A stretch of 64,000 nt of DNA from positions 43,815,847-43,879,846 of the forward strand of contig JAYGXS010000001.1 in the NCBI GenBank assembly GCA_036362985.1, given 5' to 3'. This document shows positions 11,465 to 21,781 of the stretch, piece after piece. Made by a program: the position numbers and the translations under genes. The notes below the pieces were generated by a model that was given only the letters and a program-made list of their open reading frames with translations, had not been told where the DNA came from and searched no databases. The stretch is from Ligula intestinalis. Its lineage: Eukaryota; Platyhelminthes; Cestoda; Diphyllobothriidea; Diphyllobothriidae. Every line of letters begins with the position of its first letter. Positions within the stretch are counted from its first letter, which is position 1.

Positions 11465-11887
11465 CGTAGCGACCTTGTACTTCTTAGCCACGCTTTCCTC
11501 GGACGCCGCGGGGACAGATCATGTCTGGCATGAACATCACGCATGCGCAAGAGACGATATTAAAACCCCCACTGGCCAACCACTTCTCAGGGGCAGTCCA
11601 CAAAGGCCCATGGTGCAGGGATTGAATACGATGAGACACTCCCGGAGCAGGCGATCTACTGCCTGTTGCAGACCTCCAAACTCGGCGACTTTACCGACCG
11701 GAATGCGACTCTGGACTCCGGCCTGCTCATGGCTGGACTGCACTCGTCTAGGAGTCACTTATCCATTTCTTCTATTCTACTCTTTCTATACTTAATCAAA
11801 TGATTCCTAACACTCTGGCTTTCCACACCTTATATTATCAACTAGTTCTATCTTCTATTATCCGGCCGGATTACATCGTATTCCACA
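11465..11887 (+). repeat. Right LTR of the 1.7-kb element
   Basis: It starts CGTAGCGACC (first T changed to C) and ends TATTCCACA, followed by the target repeat ATCT. The 5' part resembles the solo LTR at 27056-27490 (GCTTTCCTCGGACGCCGCGG), the rest its partner at 10171. Confidence 0.8.
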
Positions 11888-12164
11888 ATCTTTTGCATAC
11901 GTCTTGCCAGAGAAAAGTAACCGTGGGTCTCGGGTGTGCATCGATAGGCTTGTGTACGGTCGATATCTACACTGTGGTAAACAAATTACAGCCTTATAGG
12001 TTTGGTCCTTAATTTGACGGCACAAAACATAGCTGATTTGCAAAATGATTTTTTTTAACTTAATCCGCTCTTTTTTCCCCGACAATAATACGTTACACTT
12101 GCATTTACGTCAATTTCATGAAAGCAAAATAAAATTTATGTTCTCTGCCAAGAGATAATTCAAA

Positions 12165-12400
12165 CGCCCCTGGAAGTTACTGCGAAGAAGAAGATTCGAT
12201 CGCTGAGACAACAATTTTATTCGCCTGACGTTTCGACCTTCGTCACAGATTATTAATGAGCAAAAAATATTTGCGGAAACGGATGATACATGCACAGGAA
12301 ATTGCAGTATTTATAGGATACGGTCACTAATGTACACATATGACAAATAACAAAATTAACGATGAAAGCCTTCGTGTGCATCTCGAAGGCCGTTGGCCGC
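12165..12400 (-). repeat. Inverted PLE family-3 terminal repeat (left)
   Basis: This segment (gatcgctgagacaa, then cgcctgacgtttcgac, then the AT-rich run to about 12385) is the reverse complement of 12925-13130. The two bracket a truncated PLE reading frame. Confidence 0.75.
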
Positions 12401-12449
12401 TTCCTCGCACCACTCGGAGTTGTAGTCACACGAAGAATGGCGTCAGACA

Positions 12450-12800
12450 ATGAAAAAAACACCCACTGCCACGGCGAGAATCATCTGTAGTCGTCTAGAG
12501 GATCTTGTGCAGCTGCGTACAAAGCAACTACGTCGGAGAAACTGGGAGATTTCGGAGAACGCGAGTTGCCGAACACGCGGCAGCAGTGCGGCGAAATGAT
12601 GCGATTCTCAAGTTGCGGCCTATTTGACGAGATGAAGCCGAAATTCTCGCAAGAGGTGATAATCGTGTAAGCCGAGAATCACTTGAGTCCTGGTGAACGG
12701 GCCCCCAGTCCATAAAGAAGTGCAATGACTTGCCCAATCCATATTCGGTCCTCAGGCTCAATTTGTCCAAAGCAAATGGTCACTTTGGGAACGCACAGGC
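12450..12800 (+). pseudogene. PLE family 3: GIY-YIG endonuclease C-terminal fragment
   Basis: The plus-strand frame reads SNYVGETGRFRRTRVAEH, a standard PLE GIY-YIG block (YVGETG followed by an arginine-rich helix). It continues with AAAVRRND, NRVSRESLESW and CNDLPNPYSVLR. GIY-YIG nucleases nick target DNA for PLE insertion. The reverse transcriptase upstream is missing (5' truncation), and stops interrupt after LRPI and ESW. It lies between inverted terminal repeats at 12165-12400 and 12880-13710. Confidence 0.75.
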
Positions 12801-12879
12801 CACCGCGTCGTATAAGGCCAACATCGGAGAATCATATGGCTGAGTAATCATAGCGTCCAATTTCACCACGCGTGATGCA

Positions 12880-13710
12880 AGTTCAGCAGGTCACGAAGCA
12901 TGTCAGTCACCAAGCAATCCACGCACACGAAGGCATTTATCGTTAATTTTCGTTATTTGTCATATGTGTGCATTGATGGCTGTGTCCTATAAACACTGCA
13001 GCTTCCTGTGCATACATCACCCGTTTCTGCTACAATTTTTTGCTCATGAATAAGCTGCGACGGAGATCGAAACGTCAGGCGAATAAAAGTATTGACACAG
13101 CGATCGAATCATCTTTTTCCCAGTTACTTCCCATGACATGCATGTCCGCTTGTATTGGCAATTGCGTGGATGTTTGAACCGTGCTGTTTTGCTGAAGGTT
13201 TTTCTGTATTGATCGGTCAAAAAGCCGTGCGGTGTCTCTATATCCTGGGACAGTTTGAGGAGCCGAGGCATGAGTAACGATTTAGAGCAATGATTTCCGG
13301 CCACAGCGGAGTGAATTCACAAGTGGCTGATCGCAGCGGAGACAGGTCAACATCGAGTGATGTTGCAGGGAGAGATGGTGGTCGGTGGCAGGCATGTACT
13401 CCCCTTTCCCCCCCCCCCCTACAGTAGGTCTCACAGATGCTGCATTGGGCAGACTAGCGGAGTAGATTCAAGTAGGGTACGCGATATCCGGACTGTGCAC
13501 CCATTAAAAGCCATCCATTATAGCCACATACGTCCAACTCCACGCCAGATGGTTGTCCGTCTCGGAGAGTAAACTGATTTTCGTTATAGGGACAAGTAAG
13601 TGTGGTCAATTCTGGGGTGTACCTCCCAGGCGTACATTCTTTACTATACGCTATCCGACGCACTTCTATCTATCAGGGTTAACTAAGATCAATGCCTTAG
13701 AAGTCTGACA
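12880..13710 (+). repeat. PLE family-3 3' terminal region (right inverted arm)
   Basis: Inverted, clearly similar counterpart of 4540-4643 plus 5108-5950. It contains a hammerhead-like block around 13050-13085 (CGAAACGTC with a degraded CTGATGA), a C-run at about 13410-13423 matching the G-run of the left arm, and the outer end with cattgatcttagtt reversed at about 13690. Confidence 0.72.
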
Positions 13711-14155
13711 ACTGATGAAATAACTTTAGTCACGAAAAAGAGTCAGACTGAAATAACTATCGCTAAATATGGGCCCGCCGATGAGCCCTTTTGACTACAC
13801 ATTGCCATATTTAGTCCCATACGCGAATGCTAGAATTCTCCACAGGAATGCATACAACAGTTATGCGAAACGCATTCAGTTAATTTTGCCAACATCCATA
13901 TAACGATTGAAGGTCGTCTGTGAGATTCGAGTTCTTTTGTAGAATACGAAGAAGCCTATCTGGGAATCTAACATATAAATACTCCAGCAGTTATAAACCA
14001 GTCTATAAGAACGAAGACATTGGGCACTAAAAACAACGTGCTTTTGTGGCGTCTTACTGAAAGTTGCGGTAAGTTACTCATAGAAAATTACCTATCTCAT
14101 AAAATGTGAGTGTCAAAATTTGAGGGGGTGGTCTAAGACATATTTGAGGTTTTGA
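13711..14155. other. No recognised gene
   Basis: AT-rich sequence without long frames. Confidence 0.5.
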
Positions 14156-14159
14156 AGTT

Positions 14160-14410
14160 ACAAAAATTCCTATCAGAGAATGTAAAGAGCAGTTGGCGAG
14201 CTTTGCATAATATCTCATCGGATCATGACATTTATATCAGAATGAGGTACATGTTAGCCAAGTGGTCAGTAATGTTCGTCTTTTCTCACAAGTAAGTTGT
14301 GGAAATCGGGAGAAGGGGTCAATGAGAGAAGGATGGTTAGGTGGGGAGCGTTAGGTTAAGCCAATCTAGGGGCCAATCTTGGTCAAGGTGCCTTTTTAAG
14401 ATTTCACTTG
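14160..14410 (-). repeat. PLE family-1 3' tail
   Basis: The reverse complement matches 19780-19990: a C-rich run, then gtgagaaaagacgaacatta, then atataaatg and a decayed hammerhead core (ccGATGAG for ctGATGAG). It marks the 3' end of the minus-strand PLE whose reverse transcriptase follows. Confidence 0.7.
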
Positions 14411-14434
14411 CTGCATCTCTTTAAAAGTTGACTT

Positions 14435-15037
14435 TGGGGAATAACGTCTTCTTTTCTACAGTGGTTGTGGCGGGCTTTATTTCTCTTTCCATCGCATTCT
14501 TGGTGATGAACCTCTCAGGATACTCTTACTCACGAAGCAAACCCTGAATTTTCTTAATCTTCGTGTTAATAATGTCTGTGGAGCAAATTTTCAAGCCCTT
14601 TGCGTTAAGCAGAGGACTAAATTGCGTTTCTGTTGGATGCGCATGAAACTGTTAAGGTTTGTATACTGTCCGGACGAGGTTTCTTTCGATAAACGTTTCT
14701 TTGGACGCTAGCATCATGTCTTCGACTTAGGAGGACATCCATGAAAGAAAGCGCGCCTGCCGTTTCCACCTTCAACGTGAATTTAATAGAAGGATATGCT
14801 TGATTGGCAGTATTTAAGAGGGTATCTTCATCAGTTCCTGTTGGAGCGACGGTGAAGATTTTGTCGACATAGCGACCGTAGTGTTTGAACTTATGGATTT
14901 AAGTACTTAGTTGAAATTTCTCCCGTTTGCCCATGAAGACAATAGCCAAGAGAGTTCCAAGAGGCCAGCCCATAGCGGCGCCGTCTATCTGTCTATATAG
15001 TTGGTTGTTAAAAAGCAACTGCACATTTAATGTGCAT
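14435..15037 (-). pseudogene. PLE family 1 reverse transcriptase, central/C-terminal part
   Basis: On the minus strand, in shifting frames, one reads NNQLYRQIDGAAMGWPLG, RYVDKIFTVAPTGTDED and LSFMDVLLSRR. These correspond to the PLE RT blocks QIDGVAMGSPLGP, YVDDIF and LPFLDVLL. The catalytic YVDD has become YVDK. It is separated from its 5' part by a 424-bp insertion and a 3.1-kb LINE. The GIY-YIG domain expected after it is deleted. Confidence 0.78.
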
Positions 15038-15461
15038 ATCACAGGAGGTTAAGTTGAATCCTAGCAACTGCGATATTCAGACCATGGTATCTTAGGGGAG
15101 ACGAAGTCGGTAGGAGCCAGAATAGAAAGAATAATTTATTGTGTACACAGAGGAATGGAGAATAGATGAAAGAAGGTTGACTGCGGAGAGCACGACCTTC
15201 CGCTAGAGGAGCGTGATCCGAAGTGCGGGAATAGTTAAAAGGGCCGAGAGCGAGCATTGACTAAGTTAGCTTCAGGCTGCTGATTGGCCCAACCAGTGTA
15301 GGGTGCGTGCGTGCGCCCCAGCCGCCCGAGGGCAAAGGTTACGCCTCGAAGGCGGACATCGGCGATCACGTTGGGTCGAGCGACTGGGCGGCCAAGATGG
15401 TCCCGCGAGACCACGTCTGTGGCATCTCGCGTTTAGAGGAGGTGGACTGCAGCACCGTTAC
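15038..15461 (-). mobile_element. 424-bp insertion in the PLE frame, probable solo LTR
   Basis: PLE coding sequence resumes on both sides, and GTGCAT is present at both borders (15032-15037 and 15462-15467). On the minus strand the insert starts GTAACGGTGC, contains an AATAAA near 15133-15138 and ends CCTGTGAT. Size and duplication suggest a solo LTR, but the ends are not TG...CA, so the class is uncertain. Confidence 0.6.
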
Positions 15462-15534
15462 GTGCATCTTAGTAATAGTTCCTTGAATGCATCCGATGAT
15501 ATTCCTACGTCTATCTGAGTTGCCAATAAGAATT
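15462..15534 (-). pseudogene. PLE family 1 reverse transcriptase, short bridging piece
   Basis: It encodes DVGISSDAFKELLLRC, matching DIGVPVNALKELLLQC of the PLE at 21782. It lies between the LINE and the 424-bp insertion and proves that both inserted into the same reading frame. Confidence 0.75.
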
Positions 15535-15716
15535 CGCAATGATAGATAGATAGAGAACTAAATTTTGATGATAACATCAAAATTTTCTGCAAAAAAATGG
15601 CTCCATGCACGGAGAGCAAAAAATAAGGTAAATTAAGGGGTCCAAAAGGCTCAAGAGTAAACGGTCAAAGATCACAAAATACTCAAGGTAAGAAATCGAA
15701 ACGGTTACCACATCAG

Positions 15717-16031
15717 TTATGGAGACAGATCTACCTTCAGCTTCTCAATTTCCGTTTCTTCACACGTGAGGAATCGTGCTAAGAATGGGAGTACCGAGTA
15801 CTGGTAGGCCGATGTATGGCAGTTCATGTGACGGAAGCTTCGGCGCATAGTAGGAGAAGACGTCACAGTCATTAATTCAGAGTAAAGAGGGTGAGCGACC
15901 TCACTAAGAATACGGTCCTCGAAGTTCTTGACCGATTTGAAATGTCGCTGAATTATAAGGTCAGCTAAAAAAGCATAGGAATAACCGGCAGCTGAAGAGA
16001 GCATGCGGAGAATACGTTTAATAATAAGCAA
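15717..16031 (-). pseudogene. LINE polyprotein C-terminal region
   Basis: A 104-residue frame with motif HPLYSEL and a cysteine/arginine-rich end, placed after the RT as in CR1/Rex-type LINEs. Its frame is separated from the RT by about 250 bp with stops. The role of this tail region is not established. Confidence 0.6.
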
Positions 16032-16279
16032 GTCTTTCTTGAGTAATGCTGGAAAAGAAACTTGAGAGCAGTAAAGAATGAGAGGGAGGATACAAGCATC
16101 TAAAAACGCCAGATGAGGGCTTGCGGGGTGCGATACGAACGCAAGCGGCGGATATCATATGAAAGTTTGCGGATTTTAATAAAAAGGTCTTCAATATGAA
16201 GAGTTAATGAGAGGTTGGATGCTAGTGTTACACCAAGGTATCCAAAGGAGGATACCTTGTTGGGCAGAAAGTCAATGGT

Positions 16280-17482
16280 TTAAGGACTGGGAGAGGGTCG
16301 CAGCCAAAAGATACACTGGACTGACTTCCGCTCATTAAGTAAAAGGCCATTGTCTAACGACCATGCTATGACATGGTCCAGTCCATCCTCCAGTGTTTGG
16401 AGATGGGTCTGGCTTTTAAGAGGATGGCCGACAACCATATCATCAGCATATTTAACAAACAAGCATGCGTTTGGAGATCGTAGGTCATCAGTATGGAGGG
16501 AAAAAAGATGAAAGGATAATATAGACCCTGCAGAACTCCACAATTGTTGGGAAGGACCATGGATTTTCGCTTCCCGCTCTGAACGAATTGGGTGCGGGAA
16601 GAAAAATGGTCCCAAGCCAAGAGACGGCCCAGCCAGGAGAGCCGCATGCAGCGGTTTTATTAAGAAGAAGATGGCGCGGGATCGTGTTGAAGGCTGAGGA
16701 GTAGTCGAGAAAAGCACATGCGTATGCACGGCATCCCTTATCCAAGTCTCTAAGGGCAGAATGGACTGCCAGAGCAACAGCATCTAGCGTACTACGCCTA
16801 GCCTTATACGCAAACTGCAAGGGATCAGAAAAATTGGATGAAAATGGCTTAATTATGTCCAAAACAACTCGTTCTGTAAGCTTGAGGAGTGCAGAAGAGT
16901 AGGCAATTGGGCGAAAGGATTTGGGACCCGTTGAAGTGGGTTTTTTGGGATAGGAGTGATTTTGACCGAACGCCAACCGTCAGGAATCTTGGTCTCTATG
17001 AAAGATCAATTAATAAGAGGTGCCAAGGCAGGAGCTAATTGAAAAGAGCAAGATTTAATGAGAAATGGGGAGACACCATTTGGTCCGGCAGCTGTTGTAC
17101 CTTTCATCACTGTTGCCACAGACACTGGAGAAAAATCACTTGTTGGCAAGGAAATATCATTTGTCAGGAGATAGGAGTCGGTGGGAGTGTGGATGAAGTT
17201 TGAGTTTAGGCTGTCTAGGTCAGCATGAACATGTGCTAGTGTATTGCGTTGACCAGTGAGACGTTTAAGACTCTTCCATAGTTCGGAGGGAGAGAGAGGA
17301 GACGAAGATGTAGAAGAATTAAATAACTGATTAACAAAAAGGTCATTTAGTCTTGTGATCTCGCGTTTTATGAGGACATCAACGTCCTTCAGTCTTTCGC
17401 GTAGACCTAGTTTGTAGAACAGTTCTTTATTTCTTCTCAAAGTTTTTAAGCGGGGAGAAGATATTCGGTCTGGTCTAACCAT
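16280..17482 (-). pseudogene. LINE reverse transcriptase
   Basis: The RT copies element RNA at the nicked target. Three overlapping frames cover it. TTAAGPNGVSPFLIKSC (about 17100) is RT block 1; KSFRPIAYSSALLKLTERV (about 16900) is block 2; CAFLDYSSAFNTIPRHLLL carries the first catalytic aspartate. KYADDMVV (about 16450) is the intact YADD catalytic motif, followed by NGLLLNERKS. Two frameshifts (near 17000 and 16600) disable the protein, but both active-site motifs survive, so the copy is fairly young. Confidence 0.85.
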
Positions 17483-17893
17483 GACCGTGTCAAAAGGACA
17501 ACAGATATTGAAAATTCCGTTGAGAAATGTTGTAAGTTAACTCGAACACGACTCAAAATTCGTGTTTTCGAGAACGATAGGAATGCATTCAGATATACAA
17601 GTCTGAAGCAAGGAAATATTATGTGGGGAGTTGTCACGAATGTGTAATTTCCTCTCCGGTGTTACTAATAGCCCTTTGTTAGCCTAAGAATCGATTTTTG
17701 GTTGACAGAGTAGTACAGAATGGTCTGAGCCTGTCAATGGAGATCTATTTCTTACAGCAAAAAAGCTTTGGATAATTAGTCAGGATATGATTGATTGGGG
17801 CGTCGTCTCGTGTATTGGAGTTAACTAAGTCGCCAAAACCTAACAATATGAGGGGACGTAGATATACTCGATTGAAGTCTCCACATAAAATAA

Positions 17894-18613
17894 TTACGTG
17901 CTCGCAAGACAGTGCGGCAAATTTTGGGAAAAGAAAATCGAAAAATGGGTAAGAGCACCTTGACAGGTGGAAGGGGGTATGTAAATACTAACATAAATGA
18001 TGCCTTTTGAGTTGTGTAAAAATGTAGGCCTACAGACTACTGCAATAACGTCTATGTGCTCTTCGGAGTAAGAAAAAAGGGACTTACAGTTTGTGCACCA
18101 TTGTTGGTTAACAAAAACTGCTACTCCACAACCTCTGCTGTTTGATCTGGATTTTCGGTCCGAACGATAACAGCAATAAGCTGGAGGTGTGATGAGCTGC
18201 AACTCTATATCCATATTGAGCCAGGTCTCTTGAAGACAGATTACACTGCACTTACTGTGTTCCTGTTTCAACATAAGTGCATCCAATTCGAGACTTTTAT
18301 TGAAAATTGACCTGCAGTTAGTGGACATAAGACCTGGAAGAGACATTAAGACCAATGGTTGACGCTTCATAGCTCGTTTCCAACCGCATCCGTGCTTATG
18401 TGATCGCATTATATTCCATTGGATAACATTTGATGTTGATGTACTGCGGGTTCGGCATATTGGACGTAAATTACATGAATGTTCGTTGTGAGTTTCCATC
18501 GATAGAATATTTGTCCTTTGTGCATTCAAAAAGGTACGAGTGTACAGCAGAGATGACTTAATGACCAGAAATGCAGAAAAACGAAGTAAAGAAGTAGACA
18601 GTCTGGTATACAA
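17894..18613 (-). CDS. LINE endonuclease (EEP/APE type), open 239-codon frame
   Basis: The frame holds LPGLMSTNCRSIFNKSLELD (the N-N-R start of the nuclease fold), VICLQETWL with the catalytic glutamate, SRGCGVAVFV and the later IYVSIYIPPS strand. This nuclease nicks DNA to prime reverse transcription. The expected continuation to the final S-D-H motif runs into another frame before 17894, so the domain is split. The frame starts close to the 5' end of the element at 18670. Confidence 0.75.
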   Translation of the reverse strand: MYTRLSTSLLRFSAFLVIKSSLLYTRTFLNAQRTNILSMETHNEHSCNLRPICRTRSTSTSNVIQWNIMRSHKHGCGWKRAMKRQPLVLMSLPGLMSTNCRSIFNKSLELDALMLKQEHSKCSVICLQETWLNMDIELQLITPPAYCCYRSDRKSRSNSRGCGVAVFVNQQWCTNCKSLFSYSEEHIDVIAVVCRPTFLHNSKGIIYVSIYIPPSTCQGALTHFSIFFSQNLPHCLAST

Positions 18614-18670
18614 TAATAAATTCCCACGTGAATGGAGAGCAAAAAAACCGGCAGCTCAAATTCGAAAGCC

Positions 18671-19115
18671 CGCAATGCAATCGACTGTCCCTGTAACCGG
18701 GACGTTGGTGAACAGCGATGAGAGATCTAGGGAGAGCACAATCATGCCATTTAGGTTCATGTCTTTGACGTCGTCGATAAATTTGAAGGTATCTTGATAG
18801 CTATGTGGTGCATGGGGTGCCAAGTTATGCATGAGCAACATCGGAAGTCAATGCCTACTGGCCGGAGGCGTTAGAGGTTTCGGTCGCTTACGAATCCTCC
18901 CGTTTGGAGTCTTCTCAAGCAGTCAGTCAGCTGTACCATCCGTACAAGCTTTTCTTCACACACTTTAGTAACTTTCGTCTGGTCCGATAGTACGGTCTGT
19001 ATCTTCTTTAAATAGTCTGAACTGTTCCTCATAACGACGCTCTTTCCATTATCCGGTCTAGTAGACAAGATGTCTTTGTGCTCTCACAGCGGTTTTAACT
19101 TGTTTATGCCTGCTT
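18671..19115 (-). pseudogene. PLE family 1 reverse transcriptase, N-terminal part
   Basis: The minus frames give MSTRPDNGKSVVMRNSSDYL (PLE N-terminal RPDKGxGVVI block) and, at 18656-18841, DTFKFIDDVKDMNLNGMIVL followed by SLDLSSLFTNVPVTGTVD. The latter is the first catalytic block (SLDVxSLFTNVPxxET). The frame then meets the LINE. It joins to 15462-15534 across it. Confidence 0.8.
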
Positions 19116-19149
19116 TTATCAGTAATACCGATTTTTTAGTTTTAAAGTG

Positions 19150-19720
19150 CTGTATTTCGGACCAGGGTATAATGCTTCAAGCGAATATTTATCAAGTTCC
19201 AGAGGGGAACATTTGTGTACGTTCCGCGGCAAATTAGTTTCTAAAAAGACGCCTTGCCCAAGCCCTGCCAAGTACCTTCCTAACAGCGAGAGTTCAGGTA
19301 TTATTCTCAACCAAACAGGTTCAGCACGGGAAAGGCAAGGATAGGTTGCTAGCTCAGACCACTTCCATGTGCACCTACTCATTTACTTGCTCATGCGGAG
19401 CAGGTTACATGAGTCGCACGAGTCGGTGGATGTCCAAAAGTATGTGGGAGACCTCCAGGCATAGCTGAGCAAAAGTGAAAGCAGCAACATAAGCATCACA
19501 ATTCTGGCCCACCTCGTTGATTCTAAACATCATGTGAACCCCAGCGAAGCCCTCAAGGGCAGTTATAAGGTCCCAACAAACTATTCCGAATTCCTGCGTC
19601 AGCACCTGCTAACAACGGCAAAAGCGACCGCTATCGGGCCGAGGAAGTCAGCGTTGTGTGCGCAAAAGAACCTCCTACAAGCTCCACGTCTGGCATGGTC
19701 CACAATCACTTAGCTGCATG
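19150..19720 (+). pseudogene. PLE family 1 GIY-YIG endonuclease fragment, opposite orientation
   Basis: Plus-strand translation includes PLPCAPTHLLAHAEQVT and, in the adjacent frame, CTYSFTCSCGAGYMSRTSR, the GIY-YIG core of this PLE family (compare YSFTCSCGTGYISRTS at 22850). It continues to ALCAQKNLLQAP near 19660. It is 5'-truncated and points away from the minus-strand PLE next to it, giving a head-to-head pair. Confidence 0.72.
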
Positions 19721-19779
19721 TACTCGTCATCGCTTCCTTTGTATCCCTTCCCTCCCACATCTTCCTCCCCCCCCCCCCC

Positions 19780-19995
19780 GAATCCCCTAGATTGGCTCCA
19801 CCTAACCCTCCCCACCTAACCATCCATCTCTCATCGACCCCTTCCTCCCGATTCCCACGACTCGCTTGTGAGAAAAGACGAACATTATTGACAACTTGGT
19901 TAACATGTGCCTCGTTCCGATATAAATGTAACGATCCGTTGAGAATTTATGGAAAGCCTACGTACGCTTGCGAACCACCCTTCTACATATGAGGT
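19780..19995 (+). repeat. PLE family-1 3' tail with decayed hammerhead
   Basis: Inverted partner of 14160-14410. It starts after a run of Cs (19771-19783) and contains atataaatg followed by a decayed hammerhead core (ccGtTGAG, ggAAA). Confidence 0.68.
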
Positions 19996-21074
19996 TGTTT
20001 ATTGTATGCATTGAATAGATTTGAGGCGCAAAATGCTGTTTACCAGAAAAAAAGTTGAGTTCAGAAATTCGTCAAGGCTGGCCAAATCCAAGGAATTTTC
20101 TGTGATTAAACGCCGTGGACTCAAAGGTCTTGCTGGTGCAAGTTGTACTATAAAAGAATATAAGGGAAGACCGGAAACGTTTTAATTGTATTACTTCAGA
20201 GAACAGAAATTTTGCTTTGCGTTCATGAAATTGAGGTAAATGCAAGTTTAAAGTATTATTGTCGGAAAAGGGAGTGGGGATTAATTCGAAAAATTATATT
20301 TTGCCAATCTGCTACGTTTTTTGCCATAAAATTAAGTAATAAACTTATAAGGCTGCAATTTGTTTGACAACACCGAAAATAATGACCGTGAACAAGCATA
20401 TAGATGAACACCAGAGATACATGGTTGCTTTTCTCTGTCAAGCCATATGAAAAAGATGTCCAGACGTTTTCTAACCGCAGTTAGATCGGGCGGAAGATTG
20501 CCAGTTTTTGCAAAATCGTAGTATATATTCTGCCACCATTTTGTTTTCGAAATTTTAAAAGGGGACCTAAAGTTAAAGAATTATAGTGAAAACTGCTCTA
20601 GTATGCTTAGAAAAGCTATTTCTTTCATTTTCAGCATACGATTTATTCCCAGTACTCGGGGAAGCCAAAATCCCGGTCACAATTTCCTTTTTTATCTTGG
20701 CTTAATCTTCGAAAAATGTTTATAACGGAGATGCTTGACGTCGAAATGTCTATTTCAAGAGGTAAATTGTTATAGAAAGCCTTTTAATTGATCTTAGTTT
20801 GCTTTTATTACGGACGTTCCTTTTTCTTGGCGATGAGTTGATATTTTCGGGTGATTCTAGAACAATGACCCAAACGGACAAGTGTATTATAAAGAATGCT
20901 CAGAATCGCACCATTAAGGTTAATGTGTTTAAGAAATATCGTATTTGTTGAGCAAGTAAAATGTTATCCTTATTTGTGGACCATCTGCTGAAAACACTAA
21001 ATATCCTGAAGCGTTAACCACCATTTCAAGAACGATCTGAAGCTCACCTTAATCGAAATCCTGAAGAAATTGCA
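19996..21074. other. AT-rich, no recognised gene
   Basis: No frame over 65 codons and no familiar repeat. Confidence 0.55.
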
Positions 21075-21084
21075 ACTGAATATG

Positions 21085-21136
21085 AAATGGCGAACATACG
21101 TTTGTTTTCGATAATTCTCATCAGGCCTTTACATTT
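21085..21136 (-). ncRNA. Hammerhead ribozyme (type I layout), PLE family 1, left inverted copy
   Basis: On the minus strand the core blocks CUGAUGA (21124-21118), an 8-nt stem-loop II and GAAA are in order. A 4-bp stem III with a 6-nt loop and a UC cleavage position follow. Stem I pairs GGC with GCC and AAAU with AUUU. It is identical in all core positions to the plus-strand copy at 23361-23412. Confidence 0.72.
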
Positions 21137-21553
21137 ATATGGTAATTAAGTAAATGAAGAATTCACAAAGATGGCGTACCCGTTCATCCCATCATAGATA
21201 TGAGAAAGGCAACAGTAGCTTATATAGCCCCACTCATTAATCCCTAAAACCTGCATGTTCTCCTACGAAAATGATGTTGATCGGGTTTTATGGGCGGGAA
21301 ATTAGGACACGCAGTGTAATATACTTTAATAAATGCTAAATGCATTTTTATTTTACTTTATTCAGAAGTGTTGTTGATTTATATCTGTAGATTTTCCTAA
21401 TCTGTATTATCATTTAACTTACTTTGGAAAAACCCAATTATCAAACAGCAGGTTTCTTGCATTTCCCGAAAAATTAAAATGGTGGTTAGGAGGTCGTCTA
21501 CTTCAACTTACATGAGGTCCGACTTACCCTTCTGGAGTTAGATTAGTAAAGTC

Positions 21554-21572
21554 CGCGGCGCTGAGCGCCGCG
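21554..21572. repeat. Perfect GC-rich palindrome
   Basis: CGCGGCGCT-G-AGCGCCGCG, with 9-bp perfect arms and a single central base, in otherwise AT-richer sequence about 200 bp before the PLE frame. Function unknown. Confidence 0.75.
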
Positions 21573-21781
21573 CACACCTACAATTTACACGCGGAACAAG
21601 TTACACCCAGCAGCCGCGGGAAGCAACTTTGACTACATTTTTCACTTTACAGTTACTTCTAAAAATGTCCTTCTCTGCCTACCCTTTTTCCCCACCCCAA
21701 AAAACTCTAAAACCACCATTTTTGCAGGACAAATGTTGGGACTAGGGGTATAGGATTGGGGCTAAATAAGCTACTTTTGCC

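Larger units (their letters stand above)
10171..11887 (+). mobile_element. Short LTR-bounded element with TSD ATCT, enclosing a host exon
   Basis: Two same-orientation LTRs (10171-10634 and 11465-11887) enclose 830 bp. ATCT stands directly left of the first (10167-10170) and directly right of the second (11888-11891). The inner flanks do not match, so the pair behaves as one inserted unit. Both share a subfamily-specific block (CCCGGAGCAGGCGATCTACTG and following) that the solo LTRs at 2199, 27056 and 34558 lack. The interior has no gag, pol, clear primer-binding site or polypurine tract, but carries a spliceable exon on the opposite strand. Alternative: two independent LTRs around a native exon with a chance 4-bp match. 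Confidence 0.55.
15541..18670 (-). mobile_element. Non-LTR retrotransposon (LINE) inserted in a PLE, TSD CGCAAT
   Basis: This 3.13-kb element carries an apurinic-type endonuclease and a reverse transcriptase on the minus strand and ends with a (TATC)n tail (15541-15556 as gatagatagatag on plus). CGCAATG is found on both sides (15535-15541 and 18671-18677). The PLE frame is split exactly there. The repeat tail and domain order resemble CR1/Rex-type LINEs. The length suggests a nearly complete second ORF but no separate ORF1. Confidence 0.85.
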
